Assembly: GCA_946803715.1 (NCBI GenBank)
Contig: CAMPET010000119.1
Span: 124,696-188,695 of the forward strand
Reading direction: 5' to 3'
DNA: 64,000 nucleotides
Source of the DNA: Beroe ovata
Taxonomy: Eukaryota > Ctenophora > Nuda > Beroida > Beroidae
The notes under the pieces are model-generated. The model had not been told where the DNA came from and searched no databases. It worked only from the letters and a program-made list of their open reading frames with translations. A program made the translations under genes and the position numbers. Shown in pieces: positions 44,201 to 55,143 of the stretch; position 1 is the stretch's first letter; each line of letters opens with the position of its first letter.

Positions 44201-47200
44201 CGATGAAGTTCTCGTGTGGAGGGACCTGCACCACGACAACATCATCAACTTCGTGGAGTACTTCTCCCCCTCCCCCTCCTCCTGGATAATCGTGATGGAG
44301 TACCTCTCGGGGTACGAGGACCTCTACGAGTACATGAGGAGGAAGGACCGGAGTTTTGACGAGATCCGAGCTGCGTCCATCATCTCCCAACTCGTGACTG
44401 TCGTCAAGTACCTCAGGAGGAAGGGAATCGACCACCGGGACCTCAAACTGGAGAACGTTCTGTACAACAACAAGACAAAGTCCGTCAAACTCATCGACTT
44501 CGGGTGTGCTTCCCGGCTGAGTTCGAGACCGTACCGCAAGCTCCAGGGCACGGAGATGTACTACCCGCCGGAGTGGTTCGAGCGGCGGGAGTTTTACCCG
44601 CTCCACGGGATAGTTTGGAGCATCGGGCTGATGACGTACATCCTGCTGAACAGCAGATCTCCCTTCCCCTCCCTGTCACGTGAAGTGTACGACAGCAAGG
44701 TCTACAAGAAGATCAAGTGGAGGAACCAGAACATATCCAGCCTGGGGAAGAAGTTCATCAAGAAGTGTTTGAGATATAGGGCCAGTGAGAGACTTCCTTT
44801 CGAGGAGCTGTCCGACTCGAAGTGGCTCAAACTTGCTATTTTTGTGTGAACCTGCTATTTTTGTGTGAATGTTTTGATTTTGATTATTTGTTATATATTA
44901 TATTAAAAAGAAAATATAATGAACGAATATCTGTTCCGATTAATTGGAGAGCCAGAACTATGTTATCAAATTCCGCATGATCACTATTATAACGTGCATT
45001 CAGGCAGCTTTGAGGACATGTCCCAAGGTGATATTGCGGAGTACTACACCAATGTGAACCCCAGTGGTGACTATCCTGGGTCCCACTCCCTTCCCAGAAC
45101 TGGGAGTCCTGGAGTGTGGGTTCCTCCTAACATTGATAACCAACTCGTGAGTAGCAACCCTGTTGATCTCCACCTTTTTTAATCTGTGGTTATACTAGAT
45201 TGAACCTATAGTTCAAACTAACTATAGATTCTTACTTCCTTCGATACTTCGAGAGGTTTTAAGAGATTTCACGGCCATCAGTTTCACCGGAACGTTCGCG
45301 ATTCGAGAGCCCAATCGAGCAAACTATTATAGATAGTGTGAACTTGACGTAGCGCGCAGATCTTCCCTGATTATTATAGAGGATAAGTCTAGCTCCCTTG
45401 TGTGTGTTTGTGTGTAACCTGTGTGTAACTTACACTAATTGCCTACATTCCGTCAAGTACCATGCCCCAGTAACAATAACAACCCCCTTTCTCCCTTTCC
45501 CAGAATTCACCTCATTCTTTGATTTCCCCGCGAAACTCATTTTTTTACCAGGAAACGTGTTCTCACTGAAAAGCATAGTCACGATTTAGGAAGTTGTTTA
45601 GAACGAGAATTCCAGGTATTATAATAGACCCATAGAGACCACGATACTACTTCCTAGAGGGAATCGAGTTTTTCATCCTATCATACTATCACTCGTAACC
45701 CTCTATTTTGCCTGACCTCCGGCGGTCCTTCCTGCACTCAGTAGTGTAGTAAATCTTGTTCATAATTTTCCACCGATCTATGGTTAACGGTTATACGCTC
45801 GACCAGACATCTCGGTTTTTTTGTTCTTTTACCAGATTGCCTAGTAGGTATATAAATACTTGATATGCAATATTTGACCGACTGAACTCATATTTCGGTC
45901 CGTTTTCATAACACGGTCAGTACCTAAGTCCTTCCCAAGAATAATTCTATAATGTAACTTCTCTCTCGTTTTCCTCAAAGTTTATAGAATTCACTTCCAG
46001 AGACCAGCAGTGGAATGTAATTATTGCGAGTAATCTCATTATGAAATGTGAGTCCACATATTCCGAATATTCAATTGCTAGGTACGTTGCACTAATAAAC
46101 ACACGTGTACCACGGTTCACGAGTGTTCCTGTGTGCTTAGAGTTGCAGAAACTGCCGAACAGCCTTCTTCGTTATCGGAATATAAAGAGATCTGTAGGTC
46201 AAAGTGTGCGGAAATGTATATTAGTAGCTTGCCAGAAACTTAATTCTGGCAAGCAATCTGTTTTGATAACAATCATGAATCATGAATTTAAAAACCGTAA
46301 TATAGTAGATCAGTAGTGGCGATTAAAGCACACTGTTCAATCACGATCCAACAATCCCACATGACATCTGTCCGCAGCATGTAGAACACCCTCGAGACAG
46401 ACGCCCAATGTAACCATGGCAACAGTCGAACCAGTACCGCCCCCCAGAACCGTCTCACTCTCATCTCGGACCTCGTCATTCGGGAATGCCCGCCAATCTC
46501 CCACCACCCCTCCCCCTCGTGGTGAGAGCATTCTGAAGAAAACCCTCTCATTTCCCGCCACCAACCCGCCCGTGGCCGTCCTGAACAGAGTCAGATCCGT
46601 ACAGAGTAGGAATGAGTACGTGTCTCCTGACCCACTGAGGAAAGTGCACGAGGAGACGCCACGTGATCAGATAAACTGGAGGGATGAGGCTGGGTCACGT
46701 GACGACATGAGACAGCAGTCACGTGACACGAGAAACTGGGTACAGTCTGCGTCTCCTGATACCAGCTGGAAGGACGACAGTGTGTCATCAGACCCATCTC
46801 GGAGGAATGAAATGTACACCCAGTGCGAGAGACCGTCAGTGAGGCGGGATAAGGAACGAAAGGGTGGAATGTGGTCGCCCGGAATTCTACGGAAAACTTC
46901 ACGGATCGCACCGAAAAACATATCAGTTTCCTGGTCGTCTATCGACGATAAGATAGAATTCACGGACACTGAAAGTGGGGTGTCAGATGGGATATACTCT
47001 GTACCACCAGCAACATTCGCTAATCGGTCCAAGTCCACAAGTAACCTCGCCTATGACCCATCTCACATGAACCACAGTGCAGTCCCCTATTTCCCGCCCA
47101 ACGACTGCACTGTATCCTTGCCCCGTACCTCCTCTACTTTCACAAGAAGAGCAGCCCCCATTGTTCCCCCTCGTTCAGCCACGCTCCCTCGACCCCTCAA

Positions 47201-50200
47201 ACCGTCCCTCTCGGACCCCTCCCTCCCGCCCCCTCCTCCCCACCTCTTGGAGTACAAGCCGGACAAACACCCGTACGACCGGACCACGTCTCTGTCGAGC
47301 AGTATCCACGAGGAACTGGAGTTGAACACTCCGTCATTCAACTCGGACAAGTACAAGTTATCACTCCTGTCCGTGGTGCAGAGCCCTCCCCCTTCTCACA
47401 AAGCGGGACGGGGCAAGGAGAGGCTTGCCAAGATCCCTGACATTGATTCTGTTCAGGTAAACGCGAAATTCGGTCCTTTCCACCAAGGAATTCAATATTA
47501 TGTCCTAACGGTACGGACTACTGCAGCTGTGACACAATTTGCCGTTGAATTTTTGGAAATTTTGGCCCGGTGAATAATCGAATTCCATAGGCCCCAATGT
47601 AATTAAAACTGGTATGGTGATACGGTTTTCCTTCTATTTTGATAGGCATCATATATTAGGCAACATCATTGTGCCATGGCCAAGCAATTATAAGTCTCAG
47701 CAGGCGGAGTAAAATATGTAGTTCATGACATTCTGCGAATGTTTGCGATTGAGCTAGTCTTGTTTCTGCACCCCCCCCTGAATTATTCTTGGAAATTGCA
47801 AACTCGGTGCAAGAATAAACAAATACAATTATGGAAAACTAGGAAGTACTATTTCCATACTGTGCTGTTCTTCTGTAGGCAATAGTTTTCTTTCGTTAGC
47901 CGCCCTCCGCCCACTTTATCGCACCAGTCTGATGCAATGAGATGAGCCAAGCCACCAGACACTCCATTTTCCTGGCGAGACGTTCCTCCTCCCCTTAATG
48001 AATGGAATATCAGGAAATCAAGTCCAGTCCAATGGTAAAACTACGTCTAACAATCACATGTCTATCCTGCACAATTGTGCTGCTCCCGACGCCAGAGACA
48101 AACTTTCTGCCTCTGAGAGTGGCGTGCAATACCAGGATCTTGTTGCCACTGAACCGCCCGGAGCTCACTGCACCAGCAGTCGTGTAGCCCCACCAAAACC
48201 CCCCAGACCTGCCACGATGAGATCGTTTTCACAACCCTCCTCCTACTACTACGGGTCCACTAGACCAGTGTCTCCTCCTAGGTCCTCCTCTGTGGGTTGT
48301 TCTCGGCCGGTGCAACCCAACTCTTCACCTGGTGAAGTAGGACGACCAGTGAGGTGTCAATCCAATCCAGTAGCTCGACCCGGCACTCACAGACTGCCCC
48401 AGAGAGCAAACTCGCACCCCACGAGACTACGGTGTGATGAAAACACTGCTCCATTCCGGGGGGTACCGTCACCGGTAGATCTGATAGAGGAAATGTACAA
48501 GTTGTTCATACCTCTGGATTCAGAGGATGAGAGTTCGGAGCCGTTCCGGACTATTTACCCCGCTAGATCCCTCCTCAAATCGTCATCCACTCGCTTCATT
48601 TCTGTCAAGGTTTCCGTGCTATTTTTCTCCAGAGATAAGCGTTGTTAATTCGAGATTTACTCAATCTCTTGGAATTACAAACTGAATTAGATAATTTACT
48701 TTACTTCCGGAATGTAAATAATAGGTCCTTATTCATAGAAATTATTGCTATTGCATAGAAATTTGATTTCTTAGAAATAACTTATTAATACCTACCTATA
48801 TCAGGAATCGAGATCGTCTCATACGATTGTAACCCGCCATTGTCTTGCATTTTCTATATTATGCAAGAGGAACGAGAGGCATTTTGCTGACGAACTATAA
48901 AATCAACCACAACTTAACTCAAACCAGAATTCTCATGCAAAACAATGCTATGGCTCATCATCTAATCAGTGTTTTCACAGGTAAAACAGTACCTGGCCGC
49001 TCTGCCTGAGGATAAGCGACCGGTAAACACAGTCGGGGTTCAGTGGAGGATAAAACAGCTTCAAACGCAGCTACCAAGGTAGATTATATGTTCTGAAGAA
49101 TACTGAGCCTAGAAAATTGCAATTTAGATCATTCGCGATGGACAAAAATGTTTGATTTGACAAGAGACGTACCTATGAAGGGTCGTGCACGGCTCTCATG
49201 AATTATCCCGTCCCCCGTGACAGGTACGACCNAGATCGTCTCATACGATTGTAACCCGCCATTGTTTTGCATTTTCTATATTATGCAAGAGGAACGAGAG
49301 GCATTTTGCTGACGAACTATAAAAACCAACCACAACTTAACTCAAACCAGAAAGTTCTTCCTGACTCGATCCTCATTTTTTAAACGGATTCTCATGCAAT
49401 GCAATGTTATGGTTCATCATCTAATCAGTGTTTTCACAGGTAAAACAGTACCTGGCCGCTCTGCCAGAGGATAAACGACCGGTAAACACAGTCGGGGTTC
49501 AGTGGAGGATAAAACAGCTTCAAACACAGCTACCAAGGTAGATTATATGTTCTGAAGAATACTGAGCCTAGAAACATGCAATTTAGATCATTCGCGGTGA
49601 ACAAAAATGAGTGATGTGACACAAGAACGATAATTATGTCAACGTATGAAGGGTCGTGCACGGCTATCATGAATTATCCCGTCCCCCGTGACAGGTACGA
49701 CCACAACATAAACTACTGTCACGAGATGTCCCCAGACGAACAGGAGGAAATGTTCATGTTTGTGGAGAGCAGGAAAAACAACGCTCAGGGTCAGGGAGAG
49801 GTGAAGTCCTTCAAAAAGAAGAGCAAGAAGGTGCGTCACGATGGTTGTGGTTTTTGGGTCCTGGTAGTCCTCGGAGCCTCGAGGAAGTGAATGAGGAGAG
49901 ATACTGTTGTATCTTTTGGAATTTTATTGATTTTCTTCGCATTAATCGAAAAGTATTATCTTATCGTGTCACCTATGTAACACACCGTGCGTTTAGAATC
50001 ATTGATAATCGCGATTGTTTCAGAAATGTGAGAAGTGTGGTGGATTTGTGGAGTGTGGTGTCATGGCGGACAAAGTCCCAGGGAGGGTCTGGCACCCCGG
50101 GTGTTTCTCCTGCAACACATGCGATGAGATATTAGTCGACCTCATCTACTTTCAGGTAAATGAACACCGTGATATAAATCACATGATAAACATGACAGTG

Positions 50201-51050
50201 ATGTATACTCAATAGCTTGTCCTTTTGAATGTTTGAATCGATCTCTCCCGAATTCCCGTCTCACTTGACCCCCTCTCACCCTCCCGCACTCACTCCCTCT
50301 CTGTGTCCCGCAGTACGACGGCAGGCTCTACTGTGGGCGCCACCACGCCGAACTACTGCGGCCCCGTTGTCACGCTTGTGACGAGCTGATATTCGGTCAC
50401 GAGTTTATCACAGCGGACAAGCACGAGTATCACAGGGAGCACTTTTGTTGTTGGGAGTGTGATGCGAGCCTTGGGGGAACGAAGTATGTGAGCCATAACG
50501 GCCAGCCCTATTGCCAGGGGTAAGTGTGTGTGTGTGTGTGTGTGTGTGTNNNNNNNNNNNNNNNNNNNNNNNNGTGTGTGTGTATGTGTGTGTGTATGTG
50601 TGTGTGTCTGTGTCTGTGTCTGTGAGTGTTGAGTGTGTGCTGAGTCTGTGTGTGAGTGTTGAGTGTGTGCTGAGTCTGTGTGTGTTGTGCAGTGAATTTG
50701 GTTGTGAGTGTAGTGTTACAGGGCGTGAAGTGGAGATGTTACGTGTTTTGTTACTCGCGTTACCCTATGCTGTTATTAACTCACTTCCCCACTCACTTCA
50801 TCACTCCAGGTGTTTTGAGAGCTTGTTCTGCATGCGCTGTGTCTCATGTCGGGATCCTATTGGAGTAGGAGTTCCTGTGTACAGACACGGGTCACTACGT
50901 TGGCATGGCAACGCCCAGTGCTATTCCTGTTCATTCTGCAAGACATCACTCGTCAACAGGACATTCATGCCGACAGACAAACATGTCTACTGCTCCAAGA
51001 ATTGTTATCGCTGTCACGAGAGTCTGCGAAAAACAAAGAATGGGCAGTAA
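35241..51050 (+). CDS. PET-LIM protein, testin/prickle type (5' exon not found)
   Basis: In-phase exons: 35241-35376, 36255-36350, 37946-38044, 38798-38898, 40486-40589, 41188-41342, 41554-41822, 41974-42348, 42558-42737, 43441-43523, 45004-45146, 48981-49078 (duplicated at 49440-49537), 49695-49830, 50024-50155, 50314-50519 and 50810-51050, about 850 aa without the cassette exons 46401-47456 and 48028-48609. The first exon carries [14 protein letters not shown], the second half of the Cys-rich motif found N-terminal in testin. A long acidic Ser/Pro-rich linker follows. The PET domain is [12 protein letters not shown] / [19 protein letters not shown] / [13 protein letters not shown]. Three LIM domains follow ([29 protein letters not shown]), ending soon after LIM3 with no prickle-type C-terminal tail or CaaX box. 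Testin and prickle act in the actin cytoskeleton and planar polarity. The exon at 41188 has a weak acceptor. PIM-like kinase copy 2 is nested in intron 43524-45003. Confidence 0.85.
36060..36254 (+). repeat. Minisatellite iterating a 3' splice site
   Basis: Units of about 30 bp mix CCCCTCTCTCC, CTCTCCAG and GGAGTAACTTC. Five or more units carry a full polypyrimidine-CAG acceptor just before the real acceptor at 36254. A single N at 36161 marks an assembly join inside the array. Confidence 0.85.
37553..37697 (+). repeat. ACAC(AG/TC) microsatellite
   Basis: Mixed CACAGACA and CACTCA tracts with a single N at 37657, within a PET-LIM gene intron. Confidence 0.9.
39848..39952 (+). repeat. Minisatellite ACACAGACAAGC
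   Basis: Roughly nine 12-bp units (ACACAGACAAGC and variants) in an intron of the PET-LIM gene. A separate 24-bp tandem (ACAATATGTCCAGTATAAAA) lies at 39716-39783. Confidence 0.85.
40300..40452 (+). repeat. Tandem repeat CTGACAACAACTCCACTC
   Basis: About eight imperfect 18-bp units upstream of the exon at 40486, intronic. Confidence 0.8.
42768..42870 (+). repeat. Tandem repeat GGTTCGATGCCACAATGTCA
   Basis: About five units of roughly 20 bp immediately downstream of the donor at 42737, in the intron. Confidence 0.8.
43968..43973 (+). promoter_or_regulatory. TATA-like box of PIM-like kinase copy 2
   Basis: TATAAG 52-57 bp upstream of the ATG at 44025, the same spacing as in copy 1. The upstream block 43795-44024 aligns with that of copy 1 and has several indels, but it is best conserved next to this box and the first 60 bp. 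Confidence 0.5.
44025..44849 (+). CDS. PIM-like Ser/Thr protein kinase, copy 2, intronless
   Basis: Encodes the same 274 aa as the gene at 8656-9480, with all catalytic motifs intact (GQGGFGDV, K40, [15 protein letters not shown]). Comparing the two sequences I found at least four base differences, all synonymous. It sits in the intron between exons 43441-43523 and 45004-45146 of the PET-LIM gene and is transcribed in the same direction. After the stop a 20-bp segment (CTGCTATTTTTGTGTGAA) is repeated once, unlike copy 1. Orientation relative to copy 1 is inverted, with about 34.5 kb between them. Confidence 0.9.
   Translation: MDPIRDFESEYKLVRRLGQGGFGDVYKCVHRSSGKDYAAKIVDNVTRLSFCAKSGKYLPDEVLVWRDLHHDNIINFVEYFSPSPSSWIIVMEYLSGYEDLYEYMRRKDRSFDEIRAASIISQLVTVVKYLRRKGIDHRDLKLENVLYNNKTKSVKLIDFGCASRLSSRPYRKLQGTEMYYPPEWFERREFYPLHGIVWSIGLMTYILLNSRSPFPSLSREVYDSKVYKKIKWRNQNISSLGKKFIKKCLRYRASERLPFEELSDSKWLKLAIFV
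45147..46400. other. PET-LIM gene intron
   Basis: No repeat or exon was recognised in this 1.25-kb intron. Short plus-strand frames at 45398 and 46041 have no splice context. Confidence 0.5.
46401..47456 (+). CDS. Large phase-0 coding exon within the PET-domain interval
   Basis: An open stretch of 352 codons, acceptor CGAGACAG|ACG and donor GTTCAG|GTAAAC, phase 0 at both ends. The product is Ser/Pro/Arg-rich, with polyproline and SH3/WW-like motifs ([36 protein letters not shown]) and ends IPDIDSVQ. The ATG at 46416 could instead start an alternative transcript. It lies between the exon ending [10 protein letters not shown] and the exon beginning [10 protein letters not shown], which together make one PET domain. 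It is therefore either a skipped cassette, an alternative 5' exon, or a real insertion. Confidence 0.6.
47980..48609 (+). CDS. Second phase-0 coding exon within the PET-domain interval
   Basis: Open for about 210 codons, ending at TCTGTCAAG|GTTTCC. Acceptors at 47979 or 48027 both give phase 0. The product is Ser/Pro/Arg-rich ([26 protein letters not shown]), then acidic ([11 protein letters not shown]). It follows the 46401-47456 exon and would join to [10 protein letters not shown]. Composition resembles the upstream linker exons of the same gene, supporting membership in this gene. Confidence 0.55.
48811..49231. repeat. Near-identical tandem copy 1, ending at a single N
   Basis: Contains one copy of the PET exon (48981-49078) and ends GACAGGTACGACC immediately before the N at 49232. 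The next copy begins AGATCGTCTC right after it. Confidence 0.9.
49233..49702. repeat. Near-identical tandem copy 2, continuing into the gene
   Basis: Repeats 48811-49231 with a few substitutions and small insertions, encodes the same PET exon (49440-49537), and continues through GACAGGTACGACC into the next real exon. The pattern is that of two haplotype contigs placed end to end. Confidence 0.9.
50525..50690 (+). repeat. (TG)n microsatellite with 23-N gap
   Basis: GTGTGT run interrupted by N at 50551-50573, then TGTGAGTGTTGAGTGTGTGCTGAGTC repeated twice. It lies in the intron between LIM exons 50314-50519 and 50810-51050. Confidence 0.9.
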
Positions 51051-52188
51051 CGGCGGGAAAATGACTCAATACTTTGAACTGAAGATAGGTATCAGTTGGT
51101 CAGAAGGAGTGGAGACTGGAGAGGAGCAGGACTGGAATGGAGGACACGGTGAAATGAGCAGAGGAAATTGGACCGCTACCTAGGTGGACGGAAATAGTAG
51201 TCGTCATGAATTTGAATGTGATGAATTCATGTTTTATCTTTTGCGCTTTATTTCTGATTTTACAGTGTAGTTTTCAATGAACAGATTTAGTTAGTTTTTA
51301 TCATTTTCTATATTATTCAGATATTCATAATGGTTATTATTGATTAATATTGACGTTAATGGTTTTGAAATGTAAACCAGATCAGATTCACCACCGCGAG
51401 ATTGCATGACTTAATGAAAATCAAAGTTATGGATAGTAAATCTTGCAACGCTCGTTTCAGGTTGCAGAAAATGGGCTTTTAATTGCCACAAGAACGTAGA
51501 TTTGATTCCTGATGTGCATGCCTATCAAATTGATTTAGTTTTCCACAAAAAAGCACGTCCCATACTTAGTTATTTCATATTTGTTGGTAGATGAAAATCA
51601 TGGGTCGAAACCACTATTCTTGATTCTTTTCATTTATCTTCTTGTTTCATTTGTTTGCTGATAGCATGATGTTAAAATCCGAAATTCTCAGCATCCAACA
51701 ATTCGATTTTGGTTCTAAAACCCCCTCTTAGAATATTAGCGTCATTCTTTGGAACGCGCGCCGACAAATTCATGATTTCAATTGCGCGCTAATCCGCGCA
51801 TTCGTGCATGCATGCATGGATGCGCGCGTGCAGGTCTCTGCCAAGCCGCGCAAAGCTAGGGTGCAACGACTGAGATGAGGCACTCGTAAACCTTACCATT
51901 CTTTTGGTGCCTGGAATCATTCAAATATTTGGATGGCGTTGCAGAAAGTTCAAATTAGAATCTGAATTGAACAGTCATATCCAATTTACAGAATTACAAT
52001 ATCTACAACACGTCAACACAATATTATACACTGTTTAGTCATTTCACGACATTGCATCTTATTTCTTACAATTTTGTGAGTGACTATCAGTCGCATCTGC
52101 ACACCACAATATCACATTTCTTAGTCGGTGCTTCCGAGCTTCCGATTAAATCAATTTCAATGATCTCGGTGTACGTGTAGGAGGTATT
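51051..52188. other. Intergenic, converging 3' ends
   Basis: Lies between the 3' ends of the PET-LIM gene (plus) and the unrecognised gene ending at 52189 (minus). A CpG-rich patch with ATGCATGCATGCATGGATGCG is at 51755-51840. No gene is seen. Confidence 0.6.
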
Positions 52189-54201
52189 CTAGTGAGGGAC
52201 GAGGGGAGAGGGGGCTGGTGGCTCGGGCATTCCTATTCGTCCTGAGCTTGACGAGCATCGTGTTCTACTGACAGCCACCATACGTTCCATCTTCACACAG
52301 TTGCTCAGGTCTTCTCGCTGAGGAAAGATAGTTCTTGAATCACTAGCTAAATGTCCAAAGGAAGGAAAAAGACGCGCAATTGTTAGCAATTGTGAGCAGT
52401 TTCCACTGTAAAGTGCGCGTCTTTTTCTTTCCGTCCACATTTCCTTCCATGTGTACACATACCGGTATGGTATCACGCAGGGCACGCATCAAGAATATCG
52501 GTCTTGAGAATAACCTAGTTCGTTGCGAACTCAATGACTTAAATCAAAGATCAACCAATATCTGTAAACGCCCACCTGATTTTCTGTACCACCAGTTGAA
52601 TGCTTAGCTGGGGCTGAGAAATCCTTGAGACCAGCCCTCCCAGTGCGATATTGAGCATTGAGCTTGTGGAAATCTATGTGGTGAGCAGGATTGGCCCTAA
52701 TTGCTCCCCCTATCTGCCGCTGTTGAGAGGTCCGTGGTCGACAGGTCGCATGAGGGGGTTTGGACAGAGCGGCGACCGGGATGTTACACCGGGCAGAGTG
52801 GGAGGGGGTGGCGGTATTGGGGCGGCGATGGGCGGACAAGTTTGTGGAACTTCCGCCAACATTAACGGCGAGAGAGGGGTGAGCGTTATGTTCGTCAGTG
52901 TCAGACCTAGGATAAGAACATGTGAAGAGATGTACAATTGCAGCAGAGGTGCATGGATATAAGGAGAAATGAAGTCCTCTGTCTTACCTTGATCGGGATC
53001 TGGATGCTTGTTTTGGTGGGTGAGAGGGCACCCACTGATACTGAACTGGATTTGATGTCTTCTTTGTTCTAAATACCGTCTTAAACCCTGTTCCACAATT
53101 GGAGCTGATTGTGGGATATGTGAGTTATGACCTTTTTCATACTATCCGATAAAATACTCTACTCGAAATTGAATTTTCGCACATTTTACCTCGCTTCATC
53201 TTCAAAGACTTCTTCGTCGCATTCATCTTGGCTAACTGGACTGTTGGGGTTGCGCGATGATACAGACAAAGATCTGATACTCAGTGACGAGCAATAACTC
53301 CCAGATCTCCGTGGCAAGAGACCCGTCTTCGGGATTCTCTTTCCCTGCAATGAATGACTATTAAAACAATGGTGTAACCGGGAACAATATCCTCCATATG
53401 CGTTACTGATTTCTACAAACTCGCAATAAAAACCTCGCGTGCGCGTGTATTGTAGTAATAAGTCATCGCGCGTGACGCAAACTCTTTGTTTACCGCGGAT
53501 TGTACCAAAAGGGGAATTACAGATTCACAATTCCTCTCAGAATAATTTAGGTCATGTCATATACAGAATCATCACCATGCATCACATAATGAACTCAAAT
53601 GTTCATTAACTTCACACAGTTTTAACCTCCCACAGTTTTAACTGTGTACAAATGTACAACTCTAATAGAAATCGAGTTTTCGAACAATCAAGAGCAGTCT
53701 CAGAACATCTGGAATTGTTACCATCGTTCTGTTACTATGGTGTTACTTTGACCTGGGATCATGGGCATACTCCATTGCATAAACAGGTCGCCTTATTAAT
53801 TATCCAAACATGTGAATTTCACATAACATCGGGTTGTTTGAATATATTCTCTTAGATGAAGACACGTTTCAATCATCACTGTTTCTATCATTTCTCTGGC
53901 ATGTTAAAGAATCTAATAAGATGATTGGTGTTTACTTAAGAAATGATACGCATATTCACTCAACATGCCCAGCATCCTACATTATGCAACCAGCATCCTA
54001 TGATCATACATTAGAACTTGTGACTTGAAACTCAACATATCAACACTCAAATAAAATCCAGTTTGTCTCCTTACTAGAACCAAACCCCCTCACTACTGTG
54101 TATTTTCATGTGGCACAAATTCCCAATCCCTGTTATTTGAAAATGGTGCTCGTTTTTCCCTTGACGATGTAACTTACCATTGCTTTATACGATGGAGTCA
54201 T
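52189..54201 (-). CDS. Unrecognised 251-aa protein, five exons
   Basis: Exons 54201-54178, 53344-53190, 53104-52988, 52906-52576 and 52317-52189 join in phases 0, 2, 2 and 0 with GT-AG junctions. The first exon is tiny (MTPSYKAM). The product is basic and Ser/Pro/Asn-rich with low complexity at the start (RSGSYCSSLSISRSLSVSS), one acidic patch (DECDEEVFEDEAR), then a more structured-looking segment (RQIGGAIRANPAHHIDFHK, LNAQYRTGRAGLKDFSAPA) and a Pro-rich end (PEPPAPSPLVPH). No domain, signal peptide or membrane span is recognised. The consistent phases across five exons argue for a real gene. The eight-codon first exon is the least certain piece. Confidence 0.6.
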
Positions 54202-54624
54202 AGTGGTTAAGTGTTAATAGTTTGATATACACAACAACAAGAGTAGCAAGGGAACAATGAACCACTGCTCTAGACACAACAATGAACAACTGCTGCAGAC
54301 ACAATAACAACTGTAGACGAGATGTTGCGAGATCTACCGGAAATGAGAAAAACGACTCCGTACACAACAGGAGTGGATCAGGCAACTTAACAATCACATA
54401 GGGAGTTGCTGTACAAATCACACACAGACACACACGGGGAGAAAGAGACTGCAGCAACCAAAGACCCTCGCCTCCCGGTATAAATATATGGGATTTGTTG
54501 CACTAGGTAACTAGGACTAATGCTGTGCTATTGAATTAAGGACCGGGCCACATAAGACATGTATGTGTGTGTGTCTGTGTCTGTGTGTGTGTGTGATTGT
54601 GTGTGTCTATGTGCCTGTCTGTCT
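54202..54624. other. Upstream region with TG-rich tract
   Basis: Upstream of the minus-strand gene starting at 54201. A TG-rich microsatellite (GTGTGTGTCTGTGTC and similar) runs from about 54560 into the duplicated block. Confidence 0.6.
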
Positions 54625-55143
54625 GTGCTGTGTTTGCGTGTTGTGTGTGTGTGTGTGTTTGTATGTGTGTGTATGATTGTGTGTGTAGAGGTAGGTTTAT
54701 ACCGGCTGATTTCGCTGCCAAGTCTTCGAATAATTAACGGCGGCTAATTAAGTTTGGGCTTCGTCTTTAAAATATTTCTAAATTAAATATCTAGCATCGT
54801 TAGGCGAGGTAGTTGTTAGCTGAAGTCGTGAGTGAAACCAGATATTATGTTGTGATATATGCAAACCTTGTGTTGATGCTGTGTGATACATGCAAAAAAT
54901 AGCCTGTGATACGAAAAATAGGTTTTTATTTCGACGGGAGTGTATTTAAACAAGACGATTTGAATAGCAGTTCATCTCATCGGTCAACTCACTAAGGTCA
55001 CTTACCATTACACACTACCTATCATTCACGAGTTACCTGACATTCACGAGTTACCTGACAATCACGAGTTACCTGACAATCCCGAGTTACCTGACAATCA
55101 CGAGTTGCCTGACATTCACGAGTTACCTGTTTCACCAATAGGT
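54625..55143. repeat. Near-identical tandem copy 1, ending at a single N
   Basis: TG microsatellite, unique sequence, then an 18-bp minisatellite (CACGAGTTACCTGACAAT, about six units), ending GTTTCACCAATAGGTG before the N at 55144. Confidence 0.9.

Noticed and set aside
44919-45003. ATG at 44919 as the start of a separate gene
   Set aside because: The sequence is in frame with the PET exon, but a good acceptor (CATTCAG|GC) at 45003 in the required phase makes it an internal exon of the PET-LIM gene.
46591-47356. Minus-strand frames of 89-123 codons
   Set aside because: Antisense shadows of the Ser/Pro/Arg-rich exon 46401-47456.
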